A DNA stretch of 64,000 nt, taken from Rhodospirillales bacterium (lineage in GTDB: Bacteria > Pseudomonadota > Alphaproteobacteria > Rhodospirillales > Defluviicoccaceae). Both the position numbers and the translations under genes were made by a program. Of this stretch, positions 8,755 through 18,093 are shown piece by piece (within the stretch, counting starts at the first letter, position 1; each line of letters opens with the position of its first letter). The DNA lies in NCBI GenBank assembly GCA_016710335.1, contig JADJXQ010000025.1, positions 80,155 through 144,154 on the forward strand, given 5' to 3'. Under the pieces are notes generated by a model, which had not been told where the DNA came from, searched no databases, and saw only the letters and a list, made by a program, of their open reading frames with translations.

Positions 8755-10044
8755 TCAGCGCTCCCGAAACGCTTCGCTCCGGAGTTTGAGCACCGGGGTG
8801 ATCAGGTAGCGCAGGACCGTCTTGGCGCCGGTGTGGATATCCACGGTGGCCTGCATGCCGGGGGTGATCGGCAGCCGGGCTTCGTCTTCGCCGAGGTAAG
8901 GCCGAACGGTCTCGACCACGACGCGGAAGTAGGAGAGGCCGTCGCCCGTGGTGCTGGCGTCGGGTGCCACGTGGACCACGGTGCCGTCGAGCCCGCCGTA
9001 GCGGACGAAGTCGTAGGCCGAAATCTTGACCGTGGCCGGCTGGCCCTCGCGGACATAGCCGCGGTCGGTCGGGCTGAGCTTGGCCTCCACCACCAGTTGG
9101 TCGCCGGTCGGGACGATCTCCATGATGGGGGCACCGGGGGCGACGACGCCGCCGATGGTGTTGGTACGCATGTTCTGGACGATGCCGTCGATGGGGCTGC
9201 GAATGTCGGCGCGGTCGCCTTGCTCGGTGGCTTCGGCCCAAAGCTCCTGCAGCCGGGCAAGGCTGTTCTCGGTCGTGATCAGATCGTCCTGGACTTGACG
9301 GCGAAAGCGGATCTCCACGTCGGCGATCTTTTGCGTGACCTCGGCAACGGCGGCGCGGGCGCGCGGCACGGCCGGAACGAGGCTTTGTTTCTCGCCCTCC
9401 AGCTCCTCGACCTCGGCGGCCAGTTGCAGGTGCTCCATGCGTGCCGTGAGGCCCCTGGACAACAGGCCGTGCGACAGGCGCAGGCGTTCCCGCGCCAGTT
9501 CCAGGTTCTTGCTCACGGCGCGGAGGCGCGCTTCCAGTTCCTCGACCTGCAATTCCCGCTGTTCGAGTTGGAAGCGCAGCACCGTCAGCGCCGACTCCAG
9601 CTCCTTGCGTCTCGCCTCGAACGCGGCACTCTCGGCCTCGGCCAGCGCCGGCTGGCGCTCTGCCGGTTCCGCCGGCAGCGCCAGCTCGCGCATCTCCACT
9701 TCCGCCGTCAACCGCGCCCGGCGCAGCGCTTCCCCGTCGAGCCGCGCCTGCAATTCGTCGCGGTTGACGCCGAGGGAGCCCAGGTTGAGCCTGACCAGCG
9801 CGTCGCCGGCCGCCACCTTGTCGCCTTCCCGGACATGAATGGCTTCGATCATCCCGCCTTCCAGGTGCTGGACGACCTTGACCCTGCCTTGCGGGATGAC
9901 CTCCCCCGGCGCCACAGACACTTCGTCCAGCTCCGCGAACGCCGCCCACCCGGTCAGAGCGAGCAGCAACACCACAAGCGGCCACGCGACCCGCCGCCAC
10001 GTCGGCAGCGGATGGTCCGCGAGCAGCGCGTCCAGGCGCGTCAT
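8755..10044 (-). CDS. Type I secretion periplasmic adaptor, HlyD family
   Basis: A 429-residue membrane fusion protein joining an inner-membrane ABC exporter to a TolC-type outer-membrane channel. It has one N-terminal membrane helix (WPLVVLLLALTGWAAFAE), the lipoyl/HlyD half motif VAPGEVIPQGRVKVVQHLEGG, a long coiled-coil hairpin (about residues 90-280) and the C-terminal barrel ending with the HlyD signature TPGMQATVDIHTGAKTVL. Its start overlaps the stop of the ABC transporter gene by 4 bases (ATGA, 10041-10044), so the two are translationally coupled. No TolC gene or RTX substrate is visible nearby. Confidence 0.93.
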   Translation of the reverse strand: MTRLDALLADHPLPTWRRVAWPLVVLLLALTGWAAFAELDEVSVAPGEVIPQGRVKVVQHLEGGMIEAIHVREGDKVAAGDALVRLNLGSLGVNRDELQARLDGEALRRARLTAEVEMRELALPAEPAERQPALAEAESAAFEARRKELESALTVLRFQLEQRELQVEELEARLRAVSKNLELARERLRLSHGLLSRGLTARMEHLQLAAEVEELEGEKQSLVPAVPRARAAVAEVTQKIADVEIRFRRQVQDDLITTENSLARLQELWAEATEQGDRADIRSPIDGIVQNMRTNTIGGVVAPGAPIMEIVPTGDQLVVEAKLSPTDRGYVREGQPATVKISAYDFVRYGGLDGTVVHVAPDASTTGDGLSYFRVVVETVRPYLGEDEARLPITPGMQATVDIHTGAKTVLRYLITPVLKLRSEAFRER

Positions 10045-11801
10045 TCAGGAGCGTCCGCGGCCTCGACCGCCGCCGAGGTTCCGGCGGCGGCCGATCGGGC
10101 GGTGCCCAACAGGCGCGGCAACACCTGCGCGGCCGGCCCGCTTAGCGCCACCCGGCCGTTGTGCATGCCGATCACGGTGTCGCAAGCCGCCAGCAACGCC
10201 GGGCTGTGTGTCACCATCACCACTGTCCGCTCACGCCCGATCCGCCGCACCGCTGCGCTCAGCGCCTGTTCCGCTTGGCGATCGAGGCTGCTGGACGGCT
10301 CATCCAGCAGCAGCACCGGCGGGTCGCCGAGCATCGCCCTGGCGATGGCGATGCGCTGGCGCTGCCCGGCCGACAACCGATGGCCGGCTTCGCCGACTTC
10401 GGTGGCGTAGCCCTCCGGCAGATCGGCGATGACCGCGTGCACGCCGGCCGCCTCTGCCGCGGCAGCGATCACGTCGTCCGCGGCGTCGGGTCGGCGGTGG
10501 GCGATGTTGTCGCGGATGGTGCCGGAGAACAGGGCGCACTCCTGGGGCACGTAGCCGATCCAGGCAGCGAGTTGCGCCCTCGTGAATTGGGCGATGTCGG
10601 CGTCGTCCAACAGGATCCGGCCAGCCGCCGGCGTGTACAGGCCCTGCATGAGCTTGAGGAGCGTCGTCTTGCCGCAGCCGTTGCGGCCGATGATGCCGTA
10701 GACGCCGGGAGCGGTCAGGGCGAGGTGCAGGGAGTCGATGACCGGCCGCGCCGTTGGCGCGAAGGTGAAGCTGACCGCTTCCACGCTGATGTTGCCCTTG
10801 GGTCGCTGGAGGGTGATTGCGGCCTCGCGGCGTTCTTCCGCCAAGGCGAACATTGCGCCCAGCCGCGTCGCGGATTCGCGGAAGCCGACGTATGTTCGCC
10901 ACGAGCCGACCAGTTGCGTCAGCGGGCCGAGCATGCGGCCGCCGAGGATGTTGGCCGCAATCAACGCGCCGATGGTGAGTTGCTGGTTGATGATGGCGAT
11001 GGCGCCGACAGCGGTCAGCAGCACCGTCGTCGCCATGGTCAGTGTGGTGCCGAGGCCGGCGTAGCCGTCAGCCCTGGCGCCGCGGATCAGGGCGCGCTCG
11101 ATGGTGTCGGCCTGCTTCTCCTCCCACGCCGGCCGCATGACGGCTTCGAGCCCGAGCGCCTTGACGGTGGTGCGTCCGGCGACGAGTTCGGCGATCAGCC
11201 GGTCACGGGCCAGACCGGCGTCTTTTTCGCTGCTGCTGGCGGCGGAGACGGCGCTTCCGGAGCGCCAGGCGACCAACAAAAACACCGGCAGAACCGCTAA
11301 CAGCACCCAGGCCACCGGCGGCGCGATGATGAAGGTGAGGGCGAGGAACAGCAAGACGAACGGCAGGTCGACGACGAGCACCGCGGAGGCGCCGGAGACC
11401 GTGTTGCGTACCACGTCCACGTCGCGAAACAGCGTCTGCCAGTGCGATGTCGCTTGCGATTCCAGGGTGCGCAGCGGCAGGGCCATCAGCTTGTCGAACA
11501 GGCGCCTGCCGACGATGACGTCGGCGCGCAGGGCCACCGTCTGCATGATCCGTGCCCGGGACTGGCGAAAGACGAAGTCGAAGGCGATGACCACGACCAT
11601 CCCAACCACCAACCCCTGCAAGGTGCTGAGCCCGGCGTGGAACACCACCCGGTCGTACACCTGGAGCACGAACACCGGAACAGCCAGGGCGAGGACGTTG
11701 ATGCCTGCCGACAGCACCAGTACCTCGCGGAAGGTCGGCGTCAAGGTGCGAAGGAAGGGGCGGAGCCAGGTACTCGAATGGGGACCGGTCATGCCCCACA
11801 A
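10041..11801 (-). CDS. Type I secretion ABC transporter, PrtD-type permease/ATPase
   Basis: A 586-residue half-transporter: membrane domain at about residues 25-300 and nucleotide-binding domain at about 330-560. Walker A is GRNGCGKTT, the signature is LSAGQRQRIAIARAML (second Gly replaced by Ala) and Walker B is VLLLDEPSSSLD. There is no N-terminal C39 peptidase, so a C-terminal-signal substrate of the RTX or protease type is expected, as for PrtD/HasD. ATG 11792 is an alternative start three codons in. It forms the first gene of a two-gene operon with the HlyD adaptor. Confidence 0.93.
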   Translation of the reverse strand: MWGMTGPHSSTWLRPFLRTLTPTFREVLVLSAGINVLALAVPVFVLQVYDRVVFHAGLSTLQGLVVGMVVVIAFDFVFRQSRARIMQTVALRADVIVGRRLFDKLMALPLRTLESQATSHWQTLFRDVDVVRNTVSGASAVLVVDLPFVLLFLALTFIIAPPVAWVLLAVLPVFLLVAWRSGSAVSAASSSEKDAGLARDRLIAELVAGRTTVKALGLEAVMRPAWEEKQADTIERALIRGARADGYAGLGTTLTMATTVLLTAVGAIAIINQQLTIGALIAANILGGRMLGPLTQLVGSWRTYVGFRESATRLGAMFALAEERREAAITLQRPKGNISVEAVSFTFAPTARPVIDSLHLALTAPGVYGIIGRNGCGKTTLLKLMQGLYTPAAGRILLDDADIAQFTRAQLAAWIGYVPQECALFSGTIRDNIAHRRPDAADDVIAAAAEAAGVHAVIADLPEGYATEVGEAGHRLSAGQRQRIAIARAMLGDPPVLLLDEPSSSLDRQAEQALSAAVRRIGRERTVVMVTHSPALLAACDTVIGMHNGRVALSGPAAQVLPRLLGTARSAAAGTSAAVEAADAPE

Positions 11802-11929
11802 TATACATGATGAAAAGCCTCGGCTCCAGTCTCGTCATGGTTGTCGTGGCGGCCTGGGATTGCCGCAACGTCTGTGTTGGTCCATGGTCTTGCCTGTACC
11901 GTTCAGTCCCTGGATGCTCCGGCTCAATC

Positions 11930-14230
11930 ATGCCGAACCTGCTTCGCCTTCGCCGTCGCGCGTCTGATGCGCCTCGTCCGCGCGCCGGCGGCGGCCGCGA
12001 GCGGTGGATCGGGCTGGCGCTGCTCGGGATGCTCGTGGCTGCCTATGCCGCGGATCTCGGGCCGATCACGACTCTCCGGGCTAAGTTGTTCGACGTGATG
12101 CAGGCGGCCCGGCCGCGCGCCGTCACTCAGCACCCCGTCATCATCGTCGACATCGACGACGACAGCCTCGCCGTCCATGGACAATGGCCGTGGCCGCGCA
12201 CGGTGCTGGCGCGGTTGGTGGAGCGGTTGACGGAGATGGGGGCCGCGCTCATTGGGTTTGACATCATATTTCTTGAACCCGATCGCCTTGATCCGGGCAG
12301 GCTCGCCGGATCCCTTGATGGTCTCGATGCGGAGACGCGGGCGCGCCTGCAGGCGATGCCCGATAACGACGCGGTTTTCGCCAACGCCATCCGTGCGAGC
12401 CGCGTGGTGCTCGGCCGCGTTGCGGCAACGCGGGCTGCGGCCGATCCGTTCTTGTCGGAGTCTTCCGAGCCAAGCCCTTTGCCGCCGCTGGCGTCGAGGA
12501 TTGCCGTCCGGCGATCCGAAGGGGTGCCCAGCTTGGCGAGATTGTTCGTGGACGCGCCGGTACTGCTCCGCAACATCCCGGAACTGGAAGCGGCCGCGGT
12601 CGGGCATGGGCTGTTCAGCCTGTTTCCCGAGGCGGACGGAATCGTCCGCAGGGTGCCGATGGCCGTCGTTCACGATGGCGATCCGCATCCGACCCTGGCC
12701 CTTGAGATTCTTAGGGTTGCATTCGGGCAGGACAGCGTTGTGGTCGAGATGGATGCAGCCGGCGTTGCGGCGGTGCGCATCGCTGCGGGCATGGTGATCC
12801 CGACCGACCGCCTCGGCCGTGCCTGGCCTTATTTTTCCGGACCTGATCCGTCCCGCAGCGTATCGGCTCACGAAGTGCTGTCGGGCACGGTCGACCCGGC
12901 GCGCATCAGGGACCGCCTGCTGCTGATCGGCACGTCTGCCAGCGGCCTCCTCGACATGTGGTCGACGCCGGTGGAGCCCGCGGCTTCCGGCGTCGCGATC
13001 CACGCGCAACTCATCGAGAACGCGCTGGCGGGCACCTTCCTGCACCGGCCGCGGTTCGCCAAGACCATCGAGCTAGCGCTCTTGGTCGTCGGCGGCGGAC
13101 TCATTCTCTGGCTGATCCCGCGGCTCGGCGCCGGCTGGACTCTGGTCCCGTTCGTGCTGCTGACCGGGGGCGCCATCGCCGCATCGTGGACGCTGTTCAG
13201 CGTCTATCGCGTGCTGATCGACGTGGGCTTCGCCGTCATCGCCATGCTGCTATTGTTCACCGTTCTCAGCGTCGCGGGCCGGGCCCGCGAGCAGGCGGGC
13301 CGCCGCCGCATCCGCACCGCGTTCTCCCGCTATCTGGCGCCGGCCATGGTCGAACGCTTGGCGGAAAATCCGCAAGGACTCCGCTTGGGCGGCGAGACTC
13401 GAACCATGTCGATTTTGTTCTGCGACGTGCGCAACTTCACCGCCATTGCAGAGGCGTCCCGGCGCGACCCGGAAGGCCTGACGCGGCTGATCAATCGGGT
13501 GTTGACGCCGCTCACCGAGGTCGTCCTGGCTCGACACGGGACGGTCGACAAATACATCGGCGATTGCCTCATGGCGTTCTGGAACGCCCCCCTGGACGAC
13601 TCGGACCACGCGCGCCATGCCTGCCTGGCGGCGTTGGAAATGCAGGCGGCGATGCACAGGGTCAACGAAACGCCAGGTCGAGAGGTGACGGATTCCGGTC
13701 CGCCCGGTCCGCTGGCGGTCGGCATCGGCATCAACACCGGTGCCGTGGTGGTCGGCAACATGGGTTCCGATCAGCGCTTCGACTATTCAGTGCTGGGTGA
13801 CGCCGTCAATCTGGCGGCGCGGTTCGAAGCACTGTCCAAGGACTACCGGCTCGGCATCATTGTCGGCGAAGAGACCCGGCTGGCGGCGGAAGATCTGGCG
13901 TTCCTCGAAGTGGATTGGGTGCAGGTGCGCGGCCGCGGCGAAGCGTCTCGCATCTTTACGGTCGTGGGAGATGAGGAGGTTGCGTCGACAGCAACGTTCC
14001 GTAGCCTTGCCGATTCCCATGCGCGGCTGTTCGCGGCCTTTCGGCAGCAGCAGTGGCGTCAGGCGCTGGAGATCCTCGAAGCCTGCCGGCAAAGCACGGA
14101 CGGCTGGCCCATCGCCGGGCTCTATGATGTCTACGAGCAGCGCCTGCAGGCACTGGCCTCCGATCCGCCCCGACCCGACCGGGACGGCGCCGGGGATGCA
14201 ACACCCGAAACATCCCACAAGAGCGGATAG
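11930..14230 (+). CDS. CHASE2-domain adenylate/guanylate cyclase (class III)
   Basis: A 766-residue membrane signalling enzyme making cyclic nucleotide in response to a periplasmic cue. After a first helix (WIGLALLGMLVAAYA) comes a CHASE2 sensor (about 45-370, containing VIIVDIDDDSLAVHGQWPWPR and IGFDIIFLEPD), a three-helix membrane block (about 375-450) and the cyclase domain (about 495-680). Metal-binding aspartates lie in SILFCDVRNFTAIAE and DKYIGDCLMAFW, and the catalytic region is NMGSDQRFDYSVLGDAVNLAARF. ATG 11930 was chosen because the upstream extension has no membrane or family features. A GT-C gene follows after 3 bases. Confidence 0.92.
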   Translation: MPNLLRLRRRASDAPRPRAGGGRERWIGLALLGMLVAAYAADLGPITTLRAKLFDVMQAARPRAVTQHPVIIVDIDDDSLAVHGQWPWPRTVLARLVERLTEMGAALIGFDIIFLEPDRLDPGRLAGSLDGLDAETRARLQAMPDNDAVFANAIRASRVVLGRVAATRAAADPFLSESSEPSPLPPLASRIAVRRSEGVPSLARLFVDAPVLLRNIPELEAAAVGHGLFSLFPEADGIVRRVPMAVVHDGDPHPTLALEILRVAFGQDSVVVEMDAAGVAAVRIAAGMVIPTDRLGRAWPYFSGPDPSRSVSAHEVLSGTVDPARIRDRLLLIGTSASGLLDMWSTPVEPAASGVAIHAQLIENALAGTFLHRPRFAKTIELALLVVGGGLILWLIPRLGAGWTLVPFVLLTGGAIAASWTLFSVYRVLIDVGFAVIAMLLLFTVLSVAGRAREQAGRRRIRTAFSRYLAPAMVERLAENPQGLRLGGETRTMSILFCDVRNFTAIAEASRRDPEGLTRLINRVLTPLTEVVLARHGTVDKYIGDCLMAFWNAPLDDSDHARHACLAALEMQAAMHRVNETPGREVTDSGPPGPLAVGIGINTGAVVVGNMGSDQRFDYSVLGDAVNLAARFEALSKDYRLGIIVGEETRLAAEDLAFLEVDWVQVRGRGEASRIFTVVGDEEVASTATFRSLADSHARLFAAFRQQQWRQALEILEACRQSTDGWPIAGLYDVYEQRLQALASDPPRPDRDGAGDATPETSHKSG

Positions 14231-14233
14231 AGG

Positions 14234-15643
14234 GTGGCGCGGTTGACGCAACGTCTGCTTGGCGACGCTCCTGTCGCCGCCCACGCCGCGGCGGCGTTGA
14301 TGGTGGCGGCGCTGGTGACGCTGCTGCAGGTTCTGCGTCTGGATCCGGTGGTGCCGCTGGCCGATGCCCACGGGTACGGGTCGATCGCGCTCGACTTGCA
14401 TCGGTACCACACCTTCACCGACGGCTCCGAACTGTCGCCGTGGCCGCAGCCGGAACCGCCGCCCGGCATGTTCGTGGCGCCGTTGTATCCGTCCCTGGTC
14501 GCCGGCGTTCTGGCCATGGATCTCGACAGCGCCGACCGTCTCGCCTGCATGCTTGAGCACCGTGCGCGGGCGGTCGAGGCCGGGTGTGACCTCGACCTCG
14601 GCCTTCTGGTCTCGGTGCAGGCCGCGTTGGCCACGATCTCGGCGTTTCTGGTGTTCGTCGCCGGCAGTCTGGTCTGCGGCTCGCTCGCCTGCGCCTGGCT
14701 GGCGATGCTGCTGGCGCTCGCTACCGGCGAGTACGCGCTCTATGCCGTCCAGATCCTCACTGAAAACCTGATGTTTCCGCTGTTCACCGGGTTTGCCATC
14801 GCTGCGGTTCTTGCATGGCGGCGGCCGACGGTGGTGCGATGGTTGGCGGCCGGGCTGCTGGTCGGCCTGGCGGCGCTGGTTCGGCCCTCGTTCGCCTACC
14901 TGTTCTACGCCAGCGTCGTGTTCGCGTTCGTCGGACTCGTGGTTCGCGGGCGTGGCCGCGTCGGTCGCACCGCGCTGATGACGTCAATGCTGGCGCTGGG
15001 CTACGGGATCGTGGTGGCGCCGTGGGTCACGCGCAACGTCATGCTGCTCGGCGTCGCCGACATTACGGCGGGATACGGCGGCCATGAACTGGCGCTGCGC
15101 CTGTCCTACAACGCCATGACATGGCAGGAGTGGCTGGTGGCGTTCGTCTACTGGCTCCCCGGCTTCGGCGACAGCCTGGCCGCGACGCTGTTCGACCCCG
15201 ACTTGTACGAGCGCTTGGCGTTCGACCATCTCGACGGCTATTACCGCATCGGCCAAACGTTCTACCGCAAGACGCTCGCTGCGGCCGGCCGCCCCGAGGC
15301 GCACGTCGCCTATCTGGTGCAAACCTTCATGCTTGCCGAGCCCATCAAGCACGTGATGGTGACGTTCGCCCTTTTGTGGCGCGGGCTATGGGTCGCCAAG
15401 GAGTGGGGTCTGGTCGCATTCGTCTGCTTCGTGCCGATGGCGGTGGTCGCGGTGCGGCGCCGCTGGAGCGAAGCGATCGTGTTCGTTCTGCCGCCGTGGT
15501 TCATGGCCGGGTTCCACGCCTTCGTTTCGGTCAGCGTCGTCCGCTACAATCTGATTCTCATTCCGTGCTTCGCCATCGCCATGGCCTGGGCGATGCTGCT
15601 GCTTGCACGCGCCGTGCGGTTCCTGCTCTCGAAGGTCAGTTGA
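14234..15643 (+). CDS. GT-C family membrane glycosyltransferase (ArnT/PMT-like)
   Basis: A 469-residue protein with about ten membrane helices. PLADAHGYGSIALDLHRYHTF carries the acidic periplasmic motif of GT-C transferases and FYRKTLAAAGRPEAHVAY lies in a later periplasmic loop. The donor is presumably a polyprenyl-phosphate sugar. It starts at GTG 14234, three bases after the cyclase stop, so it is probably in the same transcript. Its 3' end overlaps the convergent oxidoreductase gene by 8 bases. Confidence 0.75.
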   Translation: MARLTQRLLGDAPVAAHAAAALMVAALVTLLQVLRLDPVVPLADAHGYGSIALDLHRYHTFTDGSELSPWPQPEPPPGMFVAPLYPSLVAGVLAMDLDSADRLACMLEHRARAVEAGCDLDLGLLVSVQAALATISAFLVFVAGSLVCGSLACAWLAMLLALATGEYALYAVQILTENLMFPLFTGFAIAAVLAWRRPTVVRWLAAGLLVGLAALVRPSFAYLFYASVVFAFVGLVVRGRGRVGRTALMTSMLALGYGIVVAPWVTRNVMLLGVADITAGYGGHELALRLSYNAMTWQEWLVAFVYWLPGFGDSLAATLFDPDLYERLAFDHLDGYYRIGQTFYRKTLAAAGRPEAHVAYLVQTFMLAEPIKHVMVTFALLWRGLWVAKEWGLVAFVCFVPMAVVAVRRRWSEAIVFVLPPWFMAGFHAFVSVSVVRYNLILIPCFAIAMAWAMLLLARAVRFLLSKVS

Positions 15644-16280
15644 TCAGCAACGGTGTTTGGTGAAGGTAGCGGTCGTTGTCGATCTGCTTCACGAGAAAAT
15701 CCGCAACGTCGGCCCGCGAGATGGCGCCGGCCCGCCATGACCGCGGATCGCACAGCACCTGATAGGCGCCGGTGTGAGCACCATTGGTGAGCAGCCCCGG
15801 GCGGGCGATGATCCAGTCGAGGCTGCTGTTGCGGATGATCCGCTCCTGCACGTCCTTGTCGTCGTACGCGCGCTTGAGCACGATCGGAAACACGATGGTG
15901 TTGTAAATGAAGCCGCCCTTGCCGCGGCTGTCGCCGGCGCCGAAGCCGGTGACGCAGATCAGCCGTCGCACGCCGGACTCGGTCATCGCCTCGACCAGCA
16001 CCCGTGTCGCCGTGGAAAACAACCGCACCGGCTTCAAGATGAAGTCAAGGCCCGCCGTCACCCCCAGGGACTGGATGACCACGTCGACGCCGCTCAGCGC
16101 GCCCGCCACCACGCTGCGGTCGAGCGCGTCGCCCGACACCTTTTCGAGCGCCGGGTGGTGTACGGGTATTCCGTCGGCCGTTCGCGCCAGGGCCCGAACC
16201 CGATGGCCGGCCTCCAGGGCCTGCCTGACGGTCTCGAGGCCGATCCCCTTGCTTGCGCCGACGACAAGAACCGTGGTCAT
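15636..16280 (-). CDS. NAD(P)-binding oxidoreductase (NmrA/atypical SDR)
   Basis: A 214-residue Rossmann protein. The N-terminal VLVVGASKGIGLETVRQAL is the dinucleotide-binding glycine motif, RRLICVTGFGAGDSRGKGGF fits the central strand and loop of NmrA-like reductases, and SLDWIIARPGLLTNG is the typical C-terminal SDR element. ATG 16280 lies behind GGAGGTGG, which decides the start over a longer frame. It may reduce a small carbonyl substrate or act as a redox sensor. The next gene on the same strand is a methyltransferase. Confidence 0.82.
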   Translation of the reverse strand: MTTVLVVGASKGIGLETVRQALEAGHRVRALARTADGIPVHHPALEKVSGDALDRSVVAGALSGVDVVIQSLGVTAGLDFILKPVRLFSTATRVLVEAMTESGVRRLICVTGFGAGDSRGKGGFIYNTIVFPIVLKRAYDDKDVQERIIRNSSLDWIIARPGLLTNGAHTGAYQVLCDPRSWRAGAISRADVADFLVKQIDNDRYLHQTPLLIN

Positions 16281-16335
16281 CGGACCACCTCCATCGTTGC
16301 TCTGCATCAAGAGTTGCGAGCCGGGGCGATCGTCT

Positions 16336-17052
16336 TCAAGGGATTTCGCCCGCTTTGCGCAAGACGACCAGAAAGCCCGTGCCGAGGACTCCGGCGGCGA
16401 CCCCCCGCCGATCTTCGAACAGTTGGCGGAACGGCGGAAAGATCGCCCCGGCTTTTTCGATGCCGAGGCCTGCACGCTGCGCCATCGCAGCGACATTCTC
16501 GAACGGGTGCTCGTTGAGCGGAACCCGCGGGCGGCCCAGCGCGTCGGAGATGCGAAGCGCGAGCCGGTGCAACGGCGCCCGGTGGTTGCGCCACACCAGG
16601 ATCAGCCGGCCCCCCGGCGCGGCGATGCGGGCGAGTTCGCCGAGCAGCGCAGCGACCTGCTCCCGCTCGCACTGCTGCAGGAATTCGATGCAGGTGATCG
16701 TCTCGAACGTGTCGTCCGGGAACGGCAGCGCGAAGGCGTTGCCGCGCACTGCACGCAGGCCGTTGCGGGCGGCGCCGCGGCAGGCGAGGGCGTTGTAATC
16801 TACACCGAAGACTTCGAAGGCACGCGCCGCCAGCGGCAGGGTCACCAGCCCGAATCCACAGGCGACATCCAGGACCCGCCCGGGCCGGGGGCCGACGAGA
16901 TCGAGGATCAAGCGCCGTTCCTGGCGAAACCAGAACGGCGAGACGTAGCCCGAGGCCCGCGGATCATCAACACCATAGCGCGACGACCACGTGTCGTAGA
17001 CGCCGTCCGCGCCGCCGTCTGGCGCTTCGTCCTGGCGGGTGTCGCTGTTCAT
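16336..17052 (-). CDS. Class I SAM-dependent methyltransferase
   Basis: A 238-residue methyltransferase of the Methyltransf_11/25 type. Motif I is GRVLDVACGFGLVTLPLA, motif II includes VFGVDYNALACRGAARNG, and the post-I acid and motif IV region is ETITCIEFLQQCEREQVAALL. ATG 17052 has AGAGG upstream; ATG 17079 would add nine residues. The following acyltransferase gene ends one base from the longer start, so the two are probably co-transcribed. The substrate is unknown; the glycan context makes a sugar or lipid plausible. Confidence 0.85.
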   Translation of the reverse strand: MNSDTRQDEAPDGGADGVYDTWSSRYGVDDPRASGYVSPFWFRQERRLILDLVGPRPGRVLDVACGFGLVTLPLAARAFEVFGVDYNALACRGAARNGLRAVRGNAFALPFPDDTFETITCIEFLQQCEREQVAALLGELARIAAPGGRLILVWRNHRAPLHRLALRISDALGRPRVPLNEHPFENVAAMAQRAGLGIEKAGAIFPPFRQLFEDRRGVAAGVLGTGFLVVLRKAGEIP

Positions 17053-17079
17053 GGTGAGCCTCTGGTATTCCGTTCTCAT

Positions 17080-18015
17080 TTAAAGGTCGGCGAGGTGGCG
17101 AGTGAGCCAGCCGCCGGCAGGCCGCGCCACGGTTGCCGGCAGATGGCGCCATACGCGCGTCGCCCAGCCGTATTTCTCGTAGATCCGGATCGGCGTCGGG
17201 GCCAGCAGCGCGATCGGCACCGGCGTGCAGCCCCATTGACTCTTGAAGCGCCAGGTGGGACTCGCGTAGGGCGAGCGGCCGAAGTCGAGGATGTCGCAGC
17301 CGGAGGCGCGTGCCGCCGCAATCGCCCGCCAGTAGAGCAGGTGGTTCGGCGATTGTGCAAAAGCCGCCGGGTCGGCGGCCATCCACGGCACCCACGCCAG
17401 CCCGCCGTCCAGGATCAGCACCATCCCGGCGACCGGTCGCCCCTGGAGCGACAGCATGATGAAGCGGGCGTCGATCGCGGCGTGGTCGGCGAGCGCGGCG
17501 AACAGATGCGCTGGAAGCGCGGGAATGCCGTGTCGTCGTTGCAAAGTGTCGGCGAGAAAGCGATGAAGGCGCAACGCCAGGACGGAATCGTCGGCCTCTT
17601 CGACCGTGTAGTCGGCCCGCCACGCCTGCTTGAGCTTCCGGCGGCACGCGGGCTTGATCACCCGTGTCAGAATGTGCTCCTCATCGTGCCCGGCCAACGC
17701 CAGGCGGGCGGCCACCGGGTGATTTGGTTCCGGATCGCAAGCGGTCGAGTTCAGCACGCGGATGAGGTAGGGGTGTCGGCCCGCATCGTGAACGAGCTCA
17801 TCGACCTCGGACATCGACACGTCCGTGTAATTGAGCAGCGGCAGGTACGACAGGACGAAACGTCCCGGCACCAGCGACGGAACCCGGACGAACCGTCCGG
17901 CCGCGCGAAGCCTCAGCCCGCAGATGACAAATTCGCGCCAGGCGGCCGCGAAGCCGGAGCTGTGCGGCCGGTGCATCCTTGCTCGTTGTGTGGGCGGGAA
18001 GGGCGGGTGCCGCAT
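17080..18015 (-). CDS. FemAB-type GNAT acyltransferase (BioF2-like/Acetyltransf_6)
   Basis: A protein of about 311 residues resembling the FemAB-related acyltransferases of exopolysaccharide clusters. Recognisable parts are LTRVIKPACRRKLKQAWRA (central basic helix), FIMLSLQGRPVAGMVLIL (GNAT beta strands) and CDILDFGRSPYASPTWRFK near the C-terminus. The N-terminal GNAT half seems short compared with the family, as only about 30 residues precede the LPLLNYTD strand. Starts at 18051, 18015 and 17976 are all possible and none has a good ribosome site. It is divergent from the UPF0104 gene. Confidence 0.72.
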   Translation of the reverse strand: MRHPPFPPTQRARMHRPHSSGFAAAWREFVICGLRLRAAGRFVRVPSLVPGRFVLSYLPLLNYTDVSMSEVDELVHDAGRHPYLIRVLNSTACDPEPNHPVAARLALAGHDEEHILTRVIKPACRRKLKQAWRADYTVEEADDSVLALRLHRFLADTLQRRHGIPALPAHLFAALADHAAIDARFIMLSLQGRPVAGMVLILDGGLAWVPWMAADPAAFAQSPNHLLYWRAIAAARASGCDILDFGRSPYASPTWRFKSQWGCTPVPIALLAPTPIRIYEKYGWATRVWRHLPATVARPAGGWLTRHLADL

Positions 18016-18093
18016 GCAGCATGCTTTAGCGGAGCGAACGCATCCGGACAACCGCGACAGCGGCGGCTTTGTTAGCCGGCGAAGCGGGGGAGC

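Noticed and set aside
8833..10410. 525-residue plus-strand frame
   Set aside because: It is a shadow of the HlyD/ABC transporter genes on the other strand; its sequence is His/Arg-rich without domains.
15907..18075. 722-residue plus-strand frame
   Set aside because: It is antisense to three well-supported genes (SDR, methyltransferase, FemAB-like) and has low-complexity composition.
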